A stretch of 57,962 nucleotides of DNA from a virus. The first letter of the stretch is position 1, and each line of letters begins with the position of its first letter. Of this stretch, positions 34,130 through 41,739 are shown in pieces. Position numbers and translations under genes: made by a program. The notes below the pieces were generated by a model, which worked only from the letters and a program-made list of their open reading frames with translations, made no database searches and had not been told where the DNA came from. Location of the stretch: positions 1 through 57,962 of the IMG/VR virus record IMGVR_UViG_3300048834_000191; one strand, 5' to 3'.

Positions 34130-34180
34130 TCCCTGTCCTAGTGATAATCAGCCAGCCCTCTCGGCGGCTTTCTGCCGTGT

Positions 34181-34738
34181 TTATTGCGGCTCACCCGCAA
34201 TCCATATTGGCGACGGCTCGCCAAAAAGCTCTTTCGTCAGCCCCGATACGGAGCGGACGTTATTCCTCAAATACGGTACAGCGTCCTTTAGCCCACGCAG
34301 GAACGCATCGCATTGCGTCCATTCCTTCCCGCGTGTGAAATGCCCCTGCTCTGCCTGCATGGGAATGCCAGCCAGCACGATACGGTCGCAGCCATCTTCC
34401 AGCGCGACTTTTGCGGCATAAATTCCAGAACTGGCGGAAGCATTCATTCCGGGAAAGCGATACGAAACACGCCTGTCCGGCTCATGCTTCGCGTGCCGCC
34501 CCACTTCACCGTCTAATGGTGCTACAGTCTCGAACTCCATCGGATAACCGAGAGCGAGACGCTGTTTTTTATAGTCTTCGATCCACTCGGGGTGGAGCGT
34601 CACAAAGGTATCGAATTTATCCGGCCAATGAACTGCGGCTAGTTTTACGCAATAGATCTTGTCGAATTGGCCTAGGGATTTAGCAATCTCAACGTCGCGC
34701 CAGACACATTCGGCGCAACCGACAACTAGAGCCTTCAA
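34181..34738 (-). CDS. DUF115/MptE-like glycosyltransferase-associated protein, 185 aa
   Basis: KALVVGCAECVWRDVEIAKSL at the start and AAKVALEDGCDRIVLAGIPM later look like the Rossmann-like fold of DUF115-type proteins that often accompany glycosyltransferases. Overlaps the metalloprotease-like gene by four bases. Function in sugar transfer is inferred from neighbours. Confidence 0.55.
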   Translation of the reverse strand: MKALVVGCAECVWRDVEIAKSLGQFDKIYCVKLAAVHWPDKFDTFVTLHPEWIEDYKKQRLALGYPMEFETVAPLDGEVGRHAKHEPDRRVSYRFPGMNASASSGIYAAKVALEDGCDRIVLAGIPMQAEQGHFTRGKEWTQCDAFLRGLKDAVPYLRNNVRSVSGLTKELFGEPSPIWIAGEPQ

Positions 34739-35103
34739 AGTTTCGCTGATTTAATCCAGTCAATCAGCCAAGGATTGTCGCGGTAAACAGCAGCCCATGC
34801 GCTAGAGGATGTGCCGACAATGCGCTCCTCCTTATCTTCATCTTCGATGCCGTATGCCCAAAAGATTGCATGGCTAATTTCGTGCAATACAGTATCGACT
34901 GCCTTAAACCGCGTTACATGGTCGATCTGAATTGAAATGCGCTGCTCGATCGTGGAGCATTCGCCGTAACTTGATCGTTCGGCGCTACGAGACGGCGACC
35001 ATTTCTCAATAGCAAAATCGAATGGGCCAACTCGCACCTTAGCCGGAAGACGCTTAACAAGCTCGCTCGCAAACTTCTGTTCTGCTACTGGATCAAGCGC
35101 CAT
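34735..35103 (-). CDS. Small zinc-metallopeptidase-like protein, 122 aa
   Basis: LHEISHAIFW gives the HExxH zinc motif at about residue 78; ERISIQ preceding strand and YGIED after. Like the small phage/ImmA-type predicted peptidases. Lies inside the glycosyltransferase cluster in the head operon, where virion processing would be a possible use; not shown. Confidence 0.6.
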   Translation of the reverse strand: MALDPVAEQKFASELVKRLPAKVRVGPFDFAIEKWSPSRSAERSSYGECSTIEQRISIQIDHVTRFKAVDTVLHEISHAIFWAYGIEDEDKEERIVGTSSSAWAAVYRDNPWLIDWIKSAKL

Positions 35104-35882
35104 AAGGTATCTTCAATCATCTCTTGTTCGGTGAACTGCGAATAGGCCAGCGACCAGCACCATTGTTCACGGTCTGGATAAATCGGCGTCTCAATTTGTT
35201 TTAAGTCTGTCTGCCCAACTAGCGCGGCAGCGGAATCAGCGTGAACAAATACAGGTGTGCCAAGAATAACCGCCTCAACCGCAGCAATAGAGCCATGCGC
35301 GATAAGGCAATGCGCGTTTCGCAAGTCATCCTGTAATGGCCGTTTTGTTTCCTTGTCACGAATGACAATCTGTCTGTCTGTGACTTTGGCTAATTCAAAT
35401 AGCGTGTTCTCTATCCAGCCTTCGCAGGCATGAGACGCCATATAAGTCTTTGTCGGTGGCGCTAGAACGATGTGCGATCCGTTACGATTCCACGGCTCTA
35501 AGGGCAGCTTCAGGCTATTCCATCTATCGCCAGGAACGTCTCGTATCGACCGCATTTGATATGCGTTGAGCGTCCAGCGGTAATACCCGCCAGCAAACCC
35601 TCTGGGCAACCAAGTAGCGTGGGTTCTGCGGAAATACCCGCGATCCCATCCTATCCATTGCTTACCGCTCTTGCGCCATTCCCGAACTATCGGAGCGAGC
35701 CTCGGTGAAGCACCCACAATCGGAATGGTGTGTGCCGGCAAGTAACGTAATGCAGTTTCGTTATCCCGAACGACTCTGCCGCCGCGCCGCTCGATGTACC
35801 CGGCTATTCTATTGAATAGGGCTAGCTTAAAATCCTTGAGGCCCTTCGGAATAAATAATGCGACGTTCTTTGGGTCAATCAA
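35085..35882 (-). CDS. Glycosyltransferase-like protein (GT-B/capsule type), 265 aa
   Basis: The C-terminal part reads CLIAHGSIAAVEAVILGTPVFV, the loop that holds the nucleotide sugar in KpsC/KpsS-type and other GT-B enzymes. IVLAPPTKTYMASHACEGW lies at the domain hinge. Shorter than bacterial relatives. Part of a five-gene sugar cluster. Confidence 0.6.
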   Translation of the reverse strand: MIDPKNVALFIPKGLKDFKLALFNRIAGYIERRGGRVVRDNETALRYLPAHTIPIVGASPRLAPIVREWRKSGKQWIGWDRGYFRRTHATWLPRGFAGGYYRWTLNAYQMRSIRDVPGDRWNSLKLPLEPWNRNGSHIVLAPPTKTYMASHACEGWIENTLFELAKVTDRQIVIRDKETKRPLQDDLRNAHCLIAHGSIAAVEAVILGTPVFVHADSAAALVGQTDLKQIETPIYPDREQWCWSLAYSQFTEQEMIEDTLWRLIQ

Positions 35883-35890
35883 CTCACTAA

Positions 35891-36070
35891 TTAATCGGCA
35901 TAAAGATAGCGGCCAATAAAGCGGCCAGAGTATTTGTCGCCATACTTAGTCAGGTAATTTGCGTGCATCCGCAACCAAGCGGCGATTTCCTTTCGGCCCT
36001 TCGGCGTCATTTCATCAGCGCTCTTGATGGTAACAATCGCAGCGCTTTGCACTTTAGTTTTCTTCGCCAT
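35891..36070 (-). CDS. Small basic protein, 59 aa
   Basis: ATG 36070 starts MAKKTKVQ; overlaps the end of the previous gene by 17 bases. Basic with Tyr-rich end (YGDKYSGRFIGRYLY). Unknown. Confidence 0.55.
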   Translation of the reverse strand: MAKKTKVQSAAIVTIKSADEMTPKGRKEIAAWLRMHANYLTKYGDKYSGRFIGRYLYAD

Positions 36071-36704
36071 CACCAATCCAGTTCTCTTTAACCCAATCTA
36101 AATCTTGAATCTGATCCGGCCTTCGCTTGCCGGCGAATGTCACCAGCTTTGCGCGTTCCGGTAAAATATCGTCTTTCGGCCAGCCGGGTTTTTTGTAAAC
36201 GAAAACCTCATCGCCGCATTGCCAACCCGCAGCATCGGGAAGCGTAGAAGCTAGCCAGCCCTGATCGTCTGGAAACTCATGGAATTGAGTCTTGGCGGCT
36301 TCGTTGAGATTAAATCCCGTCCAAACTTCTTCATTCGTATATGCGCGCTGCATCCAGAGAGCGCCGTCATATGGGCATGGCTGGTAACTGCCGCCCTGCA
36401 TAATCACAAAGTCTTCGCCTCGATCAAACAGCGTATCGAGGTTGCCGGTAATGATCGTGTCAACGTCCACCTGGACGATACGGTCACCGGGCTTGAACCC
36501 CATGCGTTCCTGCCACGCATAATCGAACATGCGCAGACGGCAAAAACAGCCGGGGATTTCCGTGTACGGTAAATCTTCGATCTCAGGCGCTACGAAATGC
36601 TGTTCGTAGTCCTGATTGATATTTCGTTTTAGTGCAGCAGATAATCTGGACTGGTATTCAGGCGGGTATTTGTTGCCCCACAGCCACGTTACGATGTGAA
36701 GCAA
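36054..36704 (-). CDS. Glycosyltransferase (GT-A, DxD), 216 aa
   Basis: HIVTWLWGNKYPPEY start, then RIVQVDVDTIITGN holding the DxD metal motif, and GALWMQRAY. Resembles GT8-like phage enzymes that move sugar from nucleotide donors. Overlaps the GT9-like gene by 47 bases. Confidence 0.75.
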   Translation of the reverse strand: MLHIVTWLWGNKYPPEYQSRLSAALKRNINQDYEQHFVAPEIEDLPYTEIPGCFCRLRMFDYAWQERMGFKPGDRIVQVDVDTIITGNLDTLFDRGEDFVIMQGGSYQPCPYDGALWMQRAYTNEEVWTGFNLNEAAKTQFHEFPDDQGWLASTLPDAAGWQCGDEVFVYKKPGWPKDDILPERAKLVTFAGKRRPDQIQDLDWVKENWIGDGEEN

Positions 36705-37494
36705 TTAATTTACGTGCCTCGCCCAATACTCTTTCGACTGTGATTGCTCGCATGGCTTGCTTACAGTGTTCGCAGTCAATGATCTTTCCGCACGCCACGC
36801 CGCCCTCGCCCGTAAATATGTTGGCGTGGAAATCATACCCAGTAGTAGCAGGGCTGATAAAACCTCCGAACAATACAACAGCGCCAATACCAACAGCAGC
36901 AGCGCCGTGGTGCATACCGCCTTCACAGCCCATAAACATTTTCGCATGTTGCAGGACTGCAAGTGCTTTCCTGAATGTCGGAGTCTTGATTTCACGCACG
37001 CCTGATAGAACACGGCCGCCGCTATGCCTGAACTGGACAACTTCATGCCCCTCTTTGCGTAGTTGATCGGCTACCGCCTGCCATCGCTCGAACGGCCAGC
37101 GTTTGTTGTTCGCTACTGATTTTTGTTCTGGTACATTCGGCTCAATGACGATGAAGCCAGAGCCAAACTGTTTGCCGAAATCTAATTCGTCTTGATCGAA
37201 AAATATCTCACCGGGTATCGGCTTGAAGTCTCGCCATACCCAATGATCGCCACCGGGATAGAAATTATAGAGGCGGTCACCGGCATAGTGGGCAACCCAC
37301 TCAATGTCAGGTTCACGCTCTGAACCGGGTGGCGCTACGTTCGGATTGTTGCGAAAGATTTCGTATTCGTACGTCTTCCAGCGGATTTTCAGCTTATCGC
37401 CGAAAGCTATTCGCTTTCCTCTTGCCTTCGCGCCACGAGCTAGGCCGGTCGCGATCAGCGCATCGCCAAGGCCGATACTAGAGCGCCCAACTGT
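36658..37494 (-). CDS. GT9-like (heptosyltransferase-type) glycosyltransferase lacking a canonical start, up to 278 aa
   Basis: Open frame from after TAG 37495-37497. It begins SIGLGDALIATGLARGA, the N-terminal phosphate loop of GT9 enzymes, and contains PNVPEQKSVANNKRWP and GCEGGMHHGAAAVGIGAVVLFGG, the donor site. No ATG, GTG or TTG precedes the first conserved motif; the first GTG (36999) is far inside. The frame is +1 to the upstream glycosyltransferase, which ends CTC TAG at 37478-37483. A +1 frameshift, a rare start or an indel is needed. Confidence 0.65.
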   Translation of the reverse strand, partial: TVGRSSIGLGDALIATGLARGAKARGKRIAFGDKLKIRWKTYEYEIFRNNPNVAPPGSEREPDIEWVAHYAGDRLYNFYPGGDHWVWRDFKPIPGEIFFDQDELDFGKQFGSGFIVIEPNVPEQKSVANNKRWPFERWQAVADQLRKEGHEVVQFRHSGGRVLSGVREIKTPTFRKALAVLQHAKMFMGCEGGMHHGAAAVGIGAVVLFGGFISPATTGYDFHANIFTGEGGVACGKIIDCEHCKQAMRAITVERVLGEARKLIASHRNVAVGQQIPA

Positions 37495-38236
37495 CTAATT
37501 CGTCTCGCCACTCTTGGGCGAACTCACAATCTTCGTATCCCGGCATATCTGGTGTGCCTAAAGTGTAGTGCAACAGCTTGGCCTCACCGCGAAACTTCTC
37601 ATCGTACTCGCCTACGAGGAAATTCCACTCCCTGCCTATCGCGCCAATGTCATTATCAGACAGCCACCCGAATTGATGCAGGAACTTCCCGCTTGCGTTA
37701 TTCACAAGATCAATCGTCAACGATTTGTTGGCGGGATGGTCGCAGTTAAACAGCATGACTGACGACCAATTCTTTCGCGCGTATTTAGTCTGCGCTTGCC
37801 CGTCCATTTTAATATCAGACTTGGGCGCGTAATCATGTTGAACGCAAAGCAACGCTTTATGCCGCTGCGTTTCCGCGTATTCAAATAGCCGCACCAGATT
37901 GCAGCCCGGACGAGCCAGCATGTCGCAATCAATAAACAGCGCCCAACCCGTCTGCGCCAGATACGGCACAATGAACCGCGTAAGCGAAAATTGCGTGGAC
38001 ATGGGCGCGTCAGAGATAACATCATATCTCTGGAAGCCCGTTCCTTTAGGGTTCGCCCTGACTTCTTCTTTTCGCCAGTATAAATTCTGCGCGCGCAGAT
38101 CCGATTGAACCAACCCCTGAATCGGGATCGGCTGCGTCAGCCATTTCTTGATCGAATGTCTTGCAACTGCGAAGGCTGCGGACTCTCTCGGATCGAAGCC
38201 TATAAAGATTGATCGTTCATTCACGGCAGAGGACAT
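37478..38236 (-). CDS. Glycosyltransferase (GT-A, DCD motif), 252 aa
   Basis: RSIFIGFDPRESAAFAVARHSI and LFIDCDMLARPG (DxD) are typical of phage and bacterial GT8-like transferases. The N-terminal IFIGFDPRE motif is highly characteristic. Overlaps the GT9-like frame. May decorate capsid, tail or cell-surface sugars. Confidence 0.8.
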   Translation of the reverse strand: MSSAVNERSIFIGFDPRESAAFAVARHSIKKWLTQPIPIQGLVQSDLRAQNLYWRKEEVRANPKGTGFQRYDVISDAPMSTQFSLTRFIVPYLAQTGWALFIDCDMLARPGCNLVRLFEYAETQRHKALLCVQHDYAPKSDIKMDGQAQTKYARKNWSSVMLFNCDHPANKSLTIDLVNNASGKFLHQFGWLSDNDIGAIGREWNFLVGEYDEKFRGEAKLLHYTLGTPDMPGYEDCEFAQEWRDELDSWAL

Positions 38237-38520
38237 TCAACCACAATCGCGTTGTCTTGTTTATCTAACGAGTAGCAATACGGCATCGTATTCAAGTTGA
38301 CCTCGACGCCACTCAAATCGAAATATTCAGATAGAGCGCCCGCAATTAAAACATCTTGCAGGAATTGGTCTATCTGTTCGTCGGAAACACCGCCGCGTAT
38401 ATCAACGATGTTGTCTGATAATCGCCAGCCAGTGACCGGCATATGTTCGCGCGGGAGAAACCTTGTTGAGAGCAATGAGATTAGAAGAAACGCACTAATC
38501 AATATCGGGCGAGTAATCAC
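38221..38520 (-). CDS. Membrane-anchored protein, 99 aa
   Basis: GTG 38520 start; N-terminal hydrophobic segment ITRPILISAFLLISLLS, then a soluble domain. Overlaps the glycosyltransferase start by 16 bases. Unknown. Confidence 0.55.
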   Translation of the reverse strand: MITRPILISAFLLISLLSTRFLPREHMPVTGWRLSDNIVDIRGGVSDEQIDQFLQDVLIAGALSEYFDLSGVEVNLNTMPYCYSLDKQDNAIVVECPLP

Positions 38521-38612
38521 CCGCTCATGGCCTCAATCAAGTTTGTCTCCGAATAAATGCGATGCGGCAACAACCGCTCAACCGCAGCAGCGGACACCTT
38601 GAGCTTAGACAC
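38517..38612 (-). CDS. Possible small protein, 31 aa
   Basis: GTG 38610-38612; SKLKVSAAAVERLLPHRIYS. Stop overlaps the next GTG (GTGA), the coupling seen elsewhere. Could be the end of a decayed gene beside the tRNAs. Confidence 0.3.
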   Translation of the reverse strand: MSKLKVSAAAVERLLPHRIYSETNLIEAMSG

Positions 38613-38677
38613 CACTGCCAGCGGTCAAGACCCCGAAGCGTCCTTGCCAGCGGTGTTGCGGGCCGCGTGTTAGAATT

Positions 38678-38753
38678 TGGTCGGAGCGGAGGGACTCGAA
38701 CCCCCAACCCTCGCGCCCCAAACGCGATGCTCTCCCGATTGAGCTACGCTCAG
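38678..38753 (-). tRNA. tRNA-Pro (TGG)
   Basis: Minus strand: acceptor CTGAGCG/CGCTCCG with one mismatch at pair 2, D-arm GCTCAATCGGGAGAGC, anticodon stem TCGCG/CGCGA with loop TTTGGGG, five-base variable region, T-arm GGGGG-TTCGAGT-CCCTC, discriminator A and encoded CCA. Functional if the mismatch is tolerated. Confidence 0.85.
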
Positions 38754-38933
38754 AAATAATATCTAGCTGGCGGGGTGCCCTACTTCCCGCATCTCTTCGC
38801 TCTTTACCGCTTGTACGTTCTCAATGCTGATCGCATCGAGGGTTTGGCGTCACCAAACTCGGAGAGCTACTTTCCCCTAACCCACGCGAGGATTATGGAG
38901 TGTGAGGAGGCCGTTCTCACCTCAGCTAGAACT
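38754..38933. other. Gap between the tRNA genes
   Basis: About 180 bases with no start-containing reading frame; one minus frame reads a protein-like 28-residue end without a start. I see no third tRNA. Perhaps decayed gene sequence. Confidence 0.4.
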
Positions 38934-39009
38934 TGGAGCCGCCTGTAGGATTTGAACCCACGACCAGAAGTTTACAAAACTACTGCTCTACCAACTGAGC
39001 TAAGACGGC
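38934..39009 (-). tRNA. tRNA-Thr (TGT)
   Basis: Acceptor GCCGTCT/AGGCGGC, D-arm GCTCAGTTGGTAGAGC, anticodon loop TTTGTAA, T-arm GTGGG-TTCAAAT-CCTAC, discriminator T, encoded CCA. The anticodon stem has one T-T pair. It reads the same codons as the host gene whose 3' end is carried at 10057, so it could keep threonine decoding going if integration disturbed the host gene; that is inference. Confidence 0.85.
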
Positions 39010-39021
39010 AAATTCTATAAA

Positions 39022-39306
39022 TCAGGCTTTCGCCAACTCGATAACCTCGCCATCCTTCTGATAGCATAAGGCGCACGCATATATCGAAGTCCCGCCAGAC
39101 AACTCCCCGCTCTCATTTCTAAATGGTGCGAGCGTCAGTTTAATCACCGCGCTGCCGTTGCAGCGGGAACATACAATCTGCTGCGGATCGTCGAATGCGC
39201 GCTTCCTGGGACGGATGACTTTATCCCCATCCTCGCCAACTACAGCCAAATTATCCGGCTTGTCTTTAGCCGTTCGGGGCTTGCGGATGTAGCGCTTACT
39301 ATCCAT
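39022..39306 (-). CDS. Zinc-ribbon protein, 94 aa
   Basis: CSRCNGSA and CALCYQK about 35 residues apart make a zinc ribbon; N-terminus is basic with RPRKRAFDDPQQ. Directly downstream of the head-morphogenesis gene. Unknown role. Confidence 0.65.
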   Translation of the reverse strand: MDSKRYIRKPRTAKDKPDNLAVVGEDGDKVIRPRKRAFDDPQQIVCSRCNGSAVIKLTLAPFRNESGELSGGTSIYACALCYQKDGEVIELAKA

Positions 39307-39363
39307 CGAGAATAGGTTTTAACCCATAAATCCGGAGGATTGCTATAAGTTAAAGCCTATAGT

Positions 39364-41418
39364 TTACGCGGCTAAATTAGCCTTTTTGAACGCGCCAGCC
39401 TCGACTTTCCGCAATTCATCGAGGGTGTATTCCTTGCCCGCATTGTTAATGAAATCGCGGATTTTAAGCCCGCCACGGCGGAATAAAGCGCCCTTCGTGA
39501 CGCCCAGAACATCATCCTGCACTTCGGCTGATTGTCTGCGTAGCCACTGTTCATAAGTCTGCGTGGCAGGTACCTGGCCGTTCATCGAGGCGCGTGTTCC
39601 CGCAGGAACCTCGTCCACATCCAGCCCAAGCTCGCGAAAACTTTTTGTTACTGGGACCGTTGTACAACGGCAGTTGTGTACCCATATGCCGTTAGCGATA
39701 TAAGCGCCAATTTTTGTTTCGAGGTTATAAACGTGACCGCTAAAATCAACACGATCAACACTGATAACCTTATCAAGGACTATCTCGCCGGATTTTCCAG
39801 CGCAAATCTCAGCAGCAAGTACGGCGTCAGCGTCAACACCGTGCTCAGAAGACTTAAAGAACGCGGCGTCAAAATAAGGCCCGGCGCATTCATGCCGTCC
39901 GTTTCCCTCCCGACCGATGAAGTGGTCGCCCTGTTCAACAGGGGCCGAGGCGTTTCTGCTATAGCCAAGCACTTCGGCTGCGTGCGCACCACAGTAGACA
40001 GACACCTGCGTATGGCCGGTATCAAGCCTCGCAATAGAGCCGAACAGCAGGCTGAGCGAATGAAACGTTCTACGCCAGCCGAGCGCAAAAGACTCGCCAA
40101 GGCCGCGCATGACGCGGTTCGAGGAAAGAGCCATACCGAGGCACATCGTAGAAAAACGGCTGCGACGCGACAAAAACGCCAGACACACGTTTCTAAATAC
40201 GAGCGGCAGATTGCCGATCACCTTAAAAATATAGGGCTCGACGCCGTGTGCCAGAAGGCGATTGGTCGCTACAATTGCGATATCGGTATCGCCCCCGTCG
40301 CCGTGGAAATCTTCGGCGGAAATTGGCACTGGTCGGGCATACATTTCGCGGGAACCGAACGCCGCCTCCGCTACATCCTGAATCTTGGCTGGGACGTTCT
40401 TGTCATCCACATCGACAGTCAAAACAGGCCCGACATGGCCGAGGTCGCGAACTACATTGCTTCCTACGTCAATGCTCGACGCGGGCAAGAACCCCCTGCC
40501 CGTGAGTATCGGGTGGTTCGGGGTGCAGGAAAGCTGCTTGCCAGAGGCAGTGCGAATGACGCAAAGCTCTCCATCGTACCAATGTTTACTTGCACCCGTG
40601 ACCCCATCACGGGTCGTTACAAGAGTGTCCGCAGGGAAGCAGTTAATATGTAGCGGAGGGCGCGGCCCTTCGCCCATATCGTATGTCTTGCCATCAAGCG
40701 CGGCGCAGCGGGGACACGTTCTCGTATCGAGCGTGCTCACCCACTGGATTTTAGAAATAATATCCGCGTTCTGTTTATAGACAAGATCGCGTGCGGAATG
40801 GGAAACGTCTGCAACGGCGGTTCTAACGAGAGCCTCAGCCGAACGCCGCGAGATTTCAAGAATCCCGTCCTTGAACTTCAGTGCCCGCGTGCCGCGAATA
40901 CGCTGGATCATTTCCGGCGTAGTCTGGCCTTCAATCATGCCAAGTCTGATGGCTTGGCTTACTCGCGCGTAATTATTCGCGTTTAAGCTGTCAGTCCATT
41001 CCTTGAGTAGCCGACCGCTAATGGGTTCCCGTGTCGCTAAAGCATTAAGCAACGGCGCGGCGGGCGTCACGATATCCATAACGACCGGAATCGTGCTTGC
41101 CAGAAGATTGGCCTGAAAGCCAGCCTCGTATTTCGCTAGGCTCGATAGCTGCCCGCCAAGCTGATTATTTACCTGACGATATGCGTCCGCTGAAATCTCG
41201 CGAACCGCCTTTAGCAAGGCTTCTAATCTGCGCTTCTTAAATCCATCGCCAACATCGTTCAGATCCAGCTTTTGTATTTGCTGGACTAGATCAAGATCGG
41301 TCTTATTCAGTATCGCAAGTATCTTGCGAACTGTTCCATTGGCGAGACGGAGTAGATTTACTTTGTGTCTAACGGAGGCGTCGAATAGGCCTTCGTTTAC
41401 GGATTGCGATTGAGCCAT
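39364..41418 (-). CDS. SPP1 gp7/Mu F-like head morphogenesis protein interrupted by an intein, 684 aa precursor
   Basis: Extein part: long helical N-terminus, then VRTAVADVSHSARDLVY and WVSTLDTRTCPRCAALDGKTY, PPLHIN followed (after the intein) by CRCTTVPVTKS. This is the Phage_Mu_F/SPP1 gp7 domain with its conserved Cys/His metal-like motif. Excision of 323 residues would leave a 361-residue protein, normal for the family. It binds the portal and takes part in DNA ejection. Between portal and tRNA genes. Confidence 0.9.
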   Translation of the reverse strand: MAQSQSVNEGLFDASVRHKVNLLRLANGTVRKILAILNKTDLDLVQQIQKLDLNDVGDGFKKRRLEALLKAVREISADAYRQVNNQLGGQLSSLAKYEAGFQANLLASTIPVVMDIVTPAAPLLNALATREPISGRLLKEWTDSLNANNYARVSQAIRLGMIEGQTTPEMIQRIRGTRALKFKDGILEISRRSAEALVRTAVADVSHSARDLVYKQNADIISKIQWVSTLDTRTCPRCAALDGKTYDMGEGPRPPLHINCFPADTLVTTRDGVTGASKHWYDGELCVIRTASGKQLSCTPNHPILTGRGFLPASSIDVGSNVVRDLGHVGPVLTVDVDDKNVPAKIQDVAEAAFGSREMYARPVPISAEDFHGDGGDTDIAIVATNRLLAHGVEPYIFKVIGNLPLVFRNVCLAFLSRRSRFSTMCLGMALSSNRVMRGLGESFALGWRRTFHSLSLLFGSIARLDTGHTQVSVYCGAHAAEVLGYSRNASAPVEQGDHFIGREGNGRHECAGPYFDAAFFKSSEHGVDADAVLAAEICAGKSGEIVLDKVISVDRVDFSGHVYNLETKIGAYIANGIWVHNCRCTTVPVTKSFRELGLDVDEVPAGTRASMNGQVPATQTYEQWLRRQSAEVQDDVLGVTKGALFRRGGLKIRDFINNAGKEYTLDELRKVEAGAFKKANLAA
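39673..40641 (-). other. Intein (323 aa) in the head-morphogenesis protein
   Basis: Cys1 codon at 40639-40641 (CFPADTLVTTRDG, block A); block B LSCTPNHPILT with Thr and His; block F HVYNLETKIGAYIANG; block G IWVHN with terminal His-Asn at 39673-39678; +1 residue Cys. These are the catalytic residues of a splicing Hint domain, so splicing is expected. About 200 residues between blocks B and F match no sense-strand endonuclease; their DNA is the antisense of the gene at 39733-40653. The insertion point is the most conserved motif of the host protein. Confidence 0.9.
39733..40653 (+). CDS. Vsr-like (EDxHD) homing endonuclease encoded antisense to the intein, 306 aa
   Basis: GTG 39733 with GAGG eight bases upstream is preferred to GTG 39676. 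Residues 12-48 and 63-100 are two helix-turn-helix segments (LSSKYGVSVNTVLRRLKERG; IAKHFGCVRTTVDRHLRMAG). About residue 131 GKSHTEAHRRK is NUMOD3-like. Residues 154-230 are the nuclease: E157 in YERQIADHL, D183 in NCDIGI, E192 in VAVEIFGG and H199 in NWHW, then DVLVIHID. This is the Vsr-fold EDxHD family of phage homing enzymes. The stop lies opposite the extein codon CTA just outside the intein, so the frame covers almost all intein DNA. Confidence 0.85.
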   Translation: MTAKINTINTDNLIKDYLAGFSSANLSSKYGVSVNTVLRRLKERGVKIRPGAFMPSVSLPTDEVVALFNRGRGVSAIAKHFGCVRTTVDRHLRMAGIKPRNRAEQQAERMKRSTPAERKRLAKAAHDAVRGKSHTEAHRRKTAATRQKRQTHVSKYERQIADHLKNIGLDAVCQKAIGRYNCDIGIAPVAVEIFGGNWHWSGIHFAGTERRLRYILNLGWDVLVIHIDSQNRPDMAEVANYIASYVNARRGQEPPAREYRVVRGAGKLLARGSANDAKLSIVPMFTCTRDPITGRYKSVRREAVNM

Positions 41419-41493
41419 CTGCTAGAAATTTTCCTCAAGCGCAAAAATCAGAAAGGGCGATTCCTTAAATTCGGCTCCTACGTTTCGACTATT

Positions 41494-41739
41494 TCAACGC
41501 CAGCCGACATACAGACGAAACGGCCCAATATCTAAACTACAGCCGTGCGTCCGCCACCAACCAGCATAAAGCTGCCACGACAACGGCCAAAACGAAAACT
41601 TGATGTGAACTTTCTGCGCGCATCTCCAAGCCCACAGCCAATCGGAGGGATGGAAAAACATAAATGGCGGTCGCCCAAGTCCGAGCGTGGAATAAACATC
41701 CCGCCGCGTTGCGGGCGGTAAGCTATTTATTTTATCCAT
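41494..41739 (-). CDS. Aromatic-rich small phage protein, 81 aa
   Basis: ATG 41739 (MDKINSLPPATRRDV) chosen over the longer start. Very Trp-rich ending DIGPFRLYVGWR, a pattern I know from uncharacterised phage proteins of head operons. No membrane helix is clear. Confidence 0.55.
   Translation of the reverse strand: MDKINSLPPATRRDVYSTLGLGRPPFMFFHPSDWLWAWRCAQKVHIKFSFWPLSWQLYAGWWRTHGCSLDIGPFRLYVGWR

Noticed and set aside
33500-34141. 213-codon plus-strand frame opposite the scaffold gene
   Set aside because: Low-complexity mirror of a coiled coil; no support.
38754-38933. Third tRNA between tRNA-Pro and tRNA-Thr
   Set aside because: No cloverleaf could be drawn.
39676-39732. Upstream GTG start for the antisense endonuclease
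   Set aside because: No ribosome site; GAGG precedes GTG 39733 and the first helix-turn-helix begins after it.
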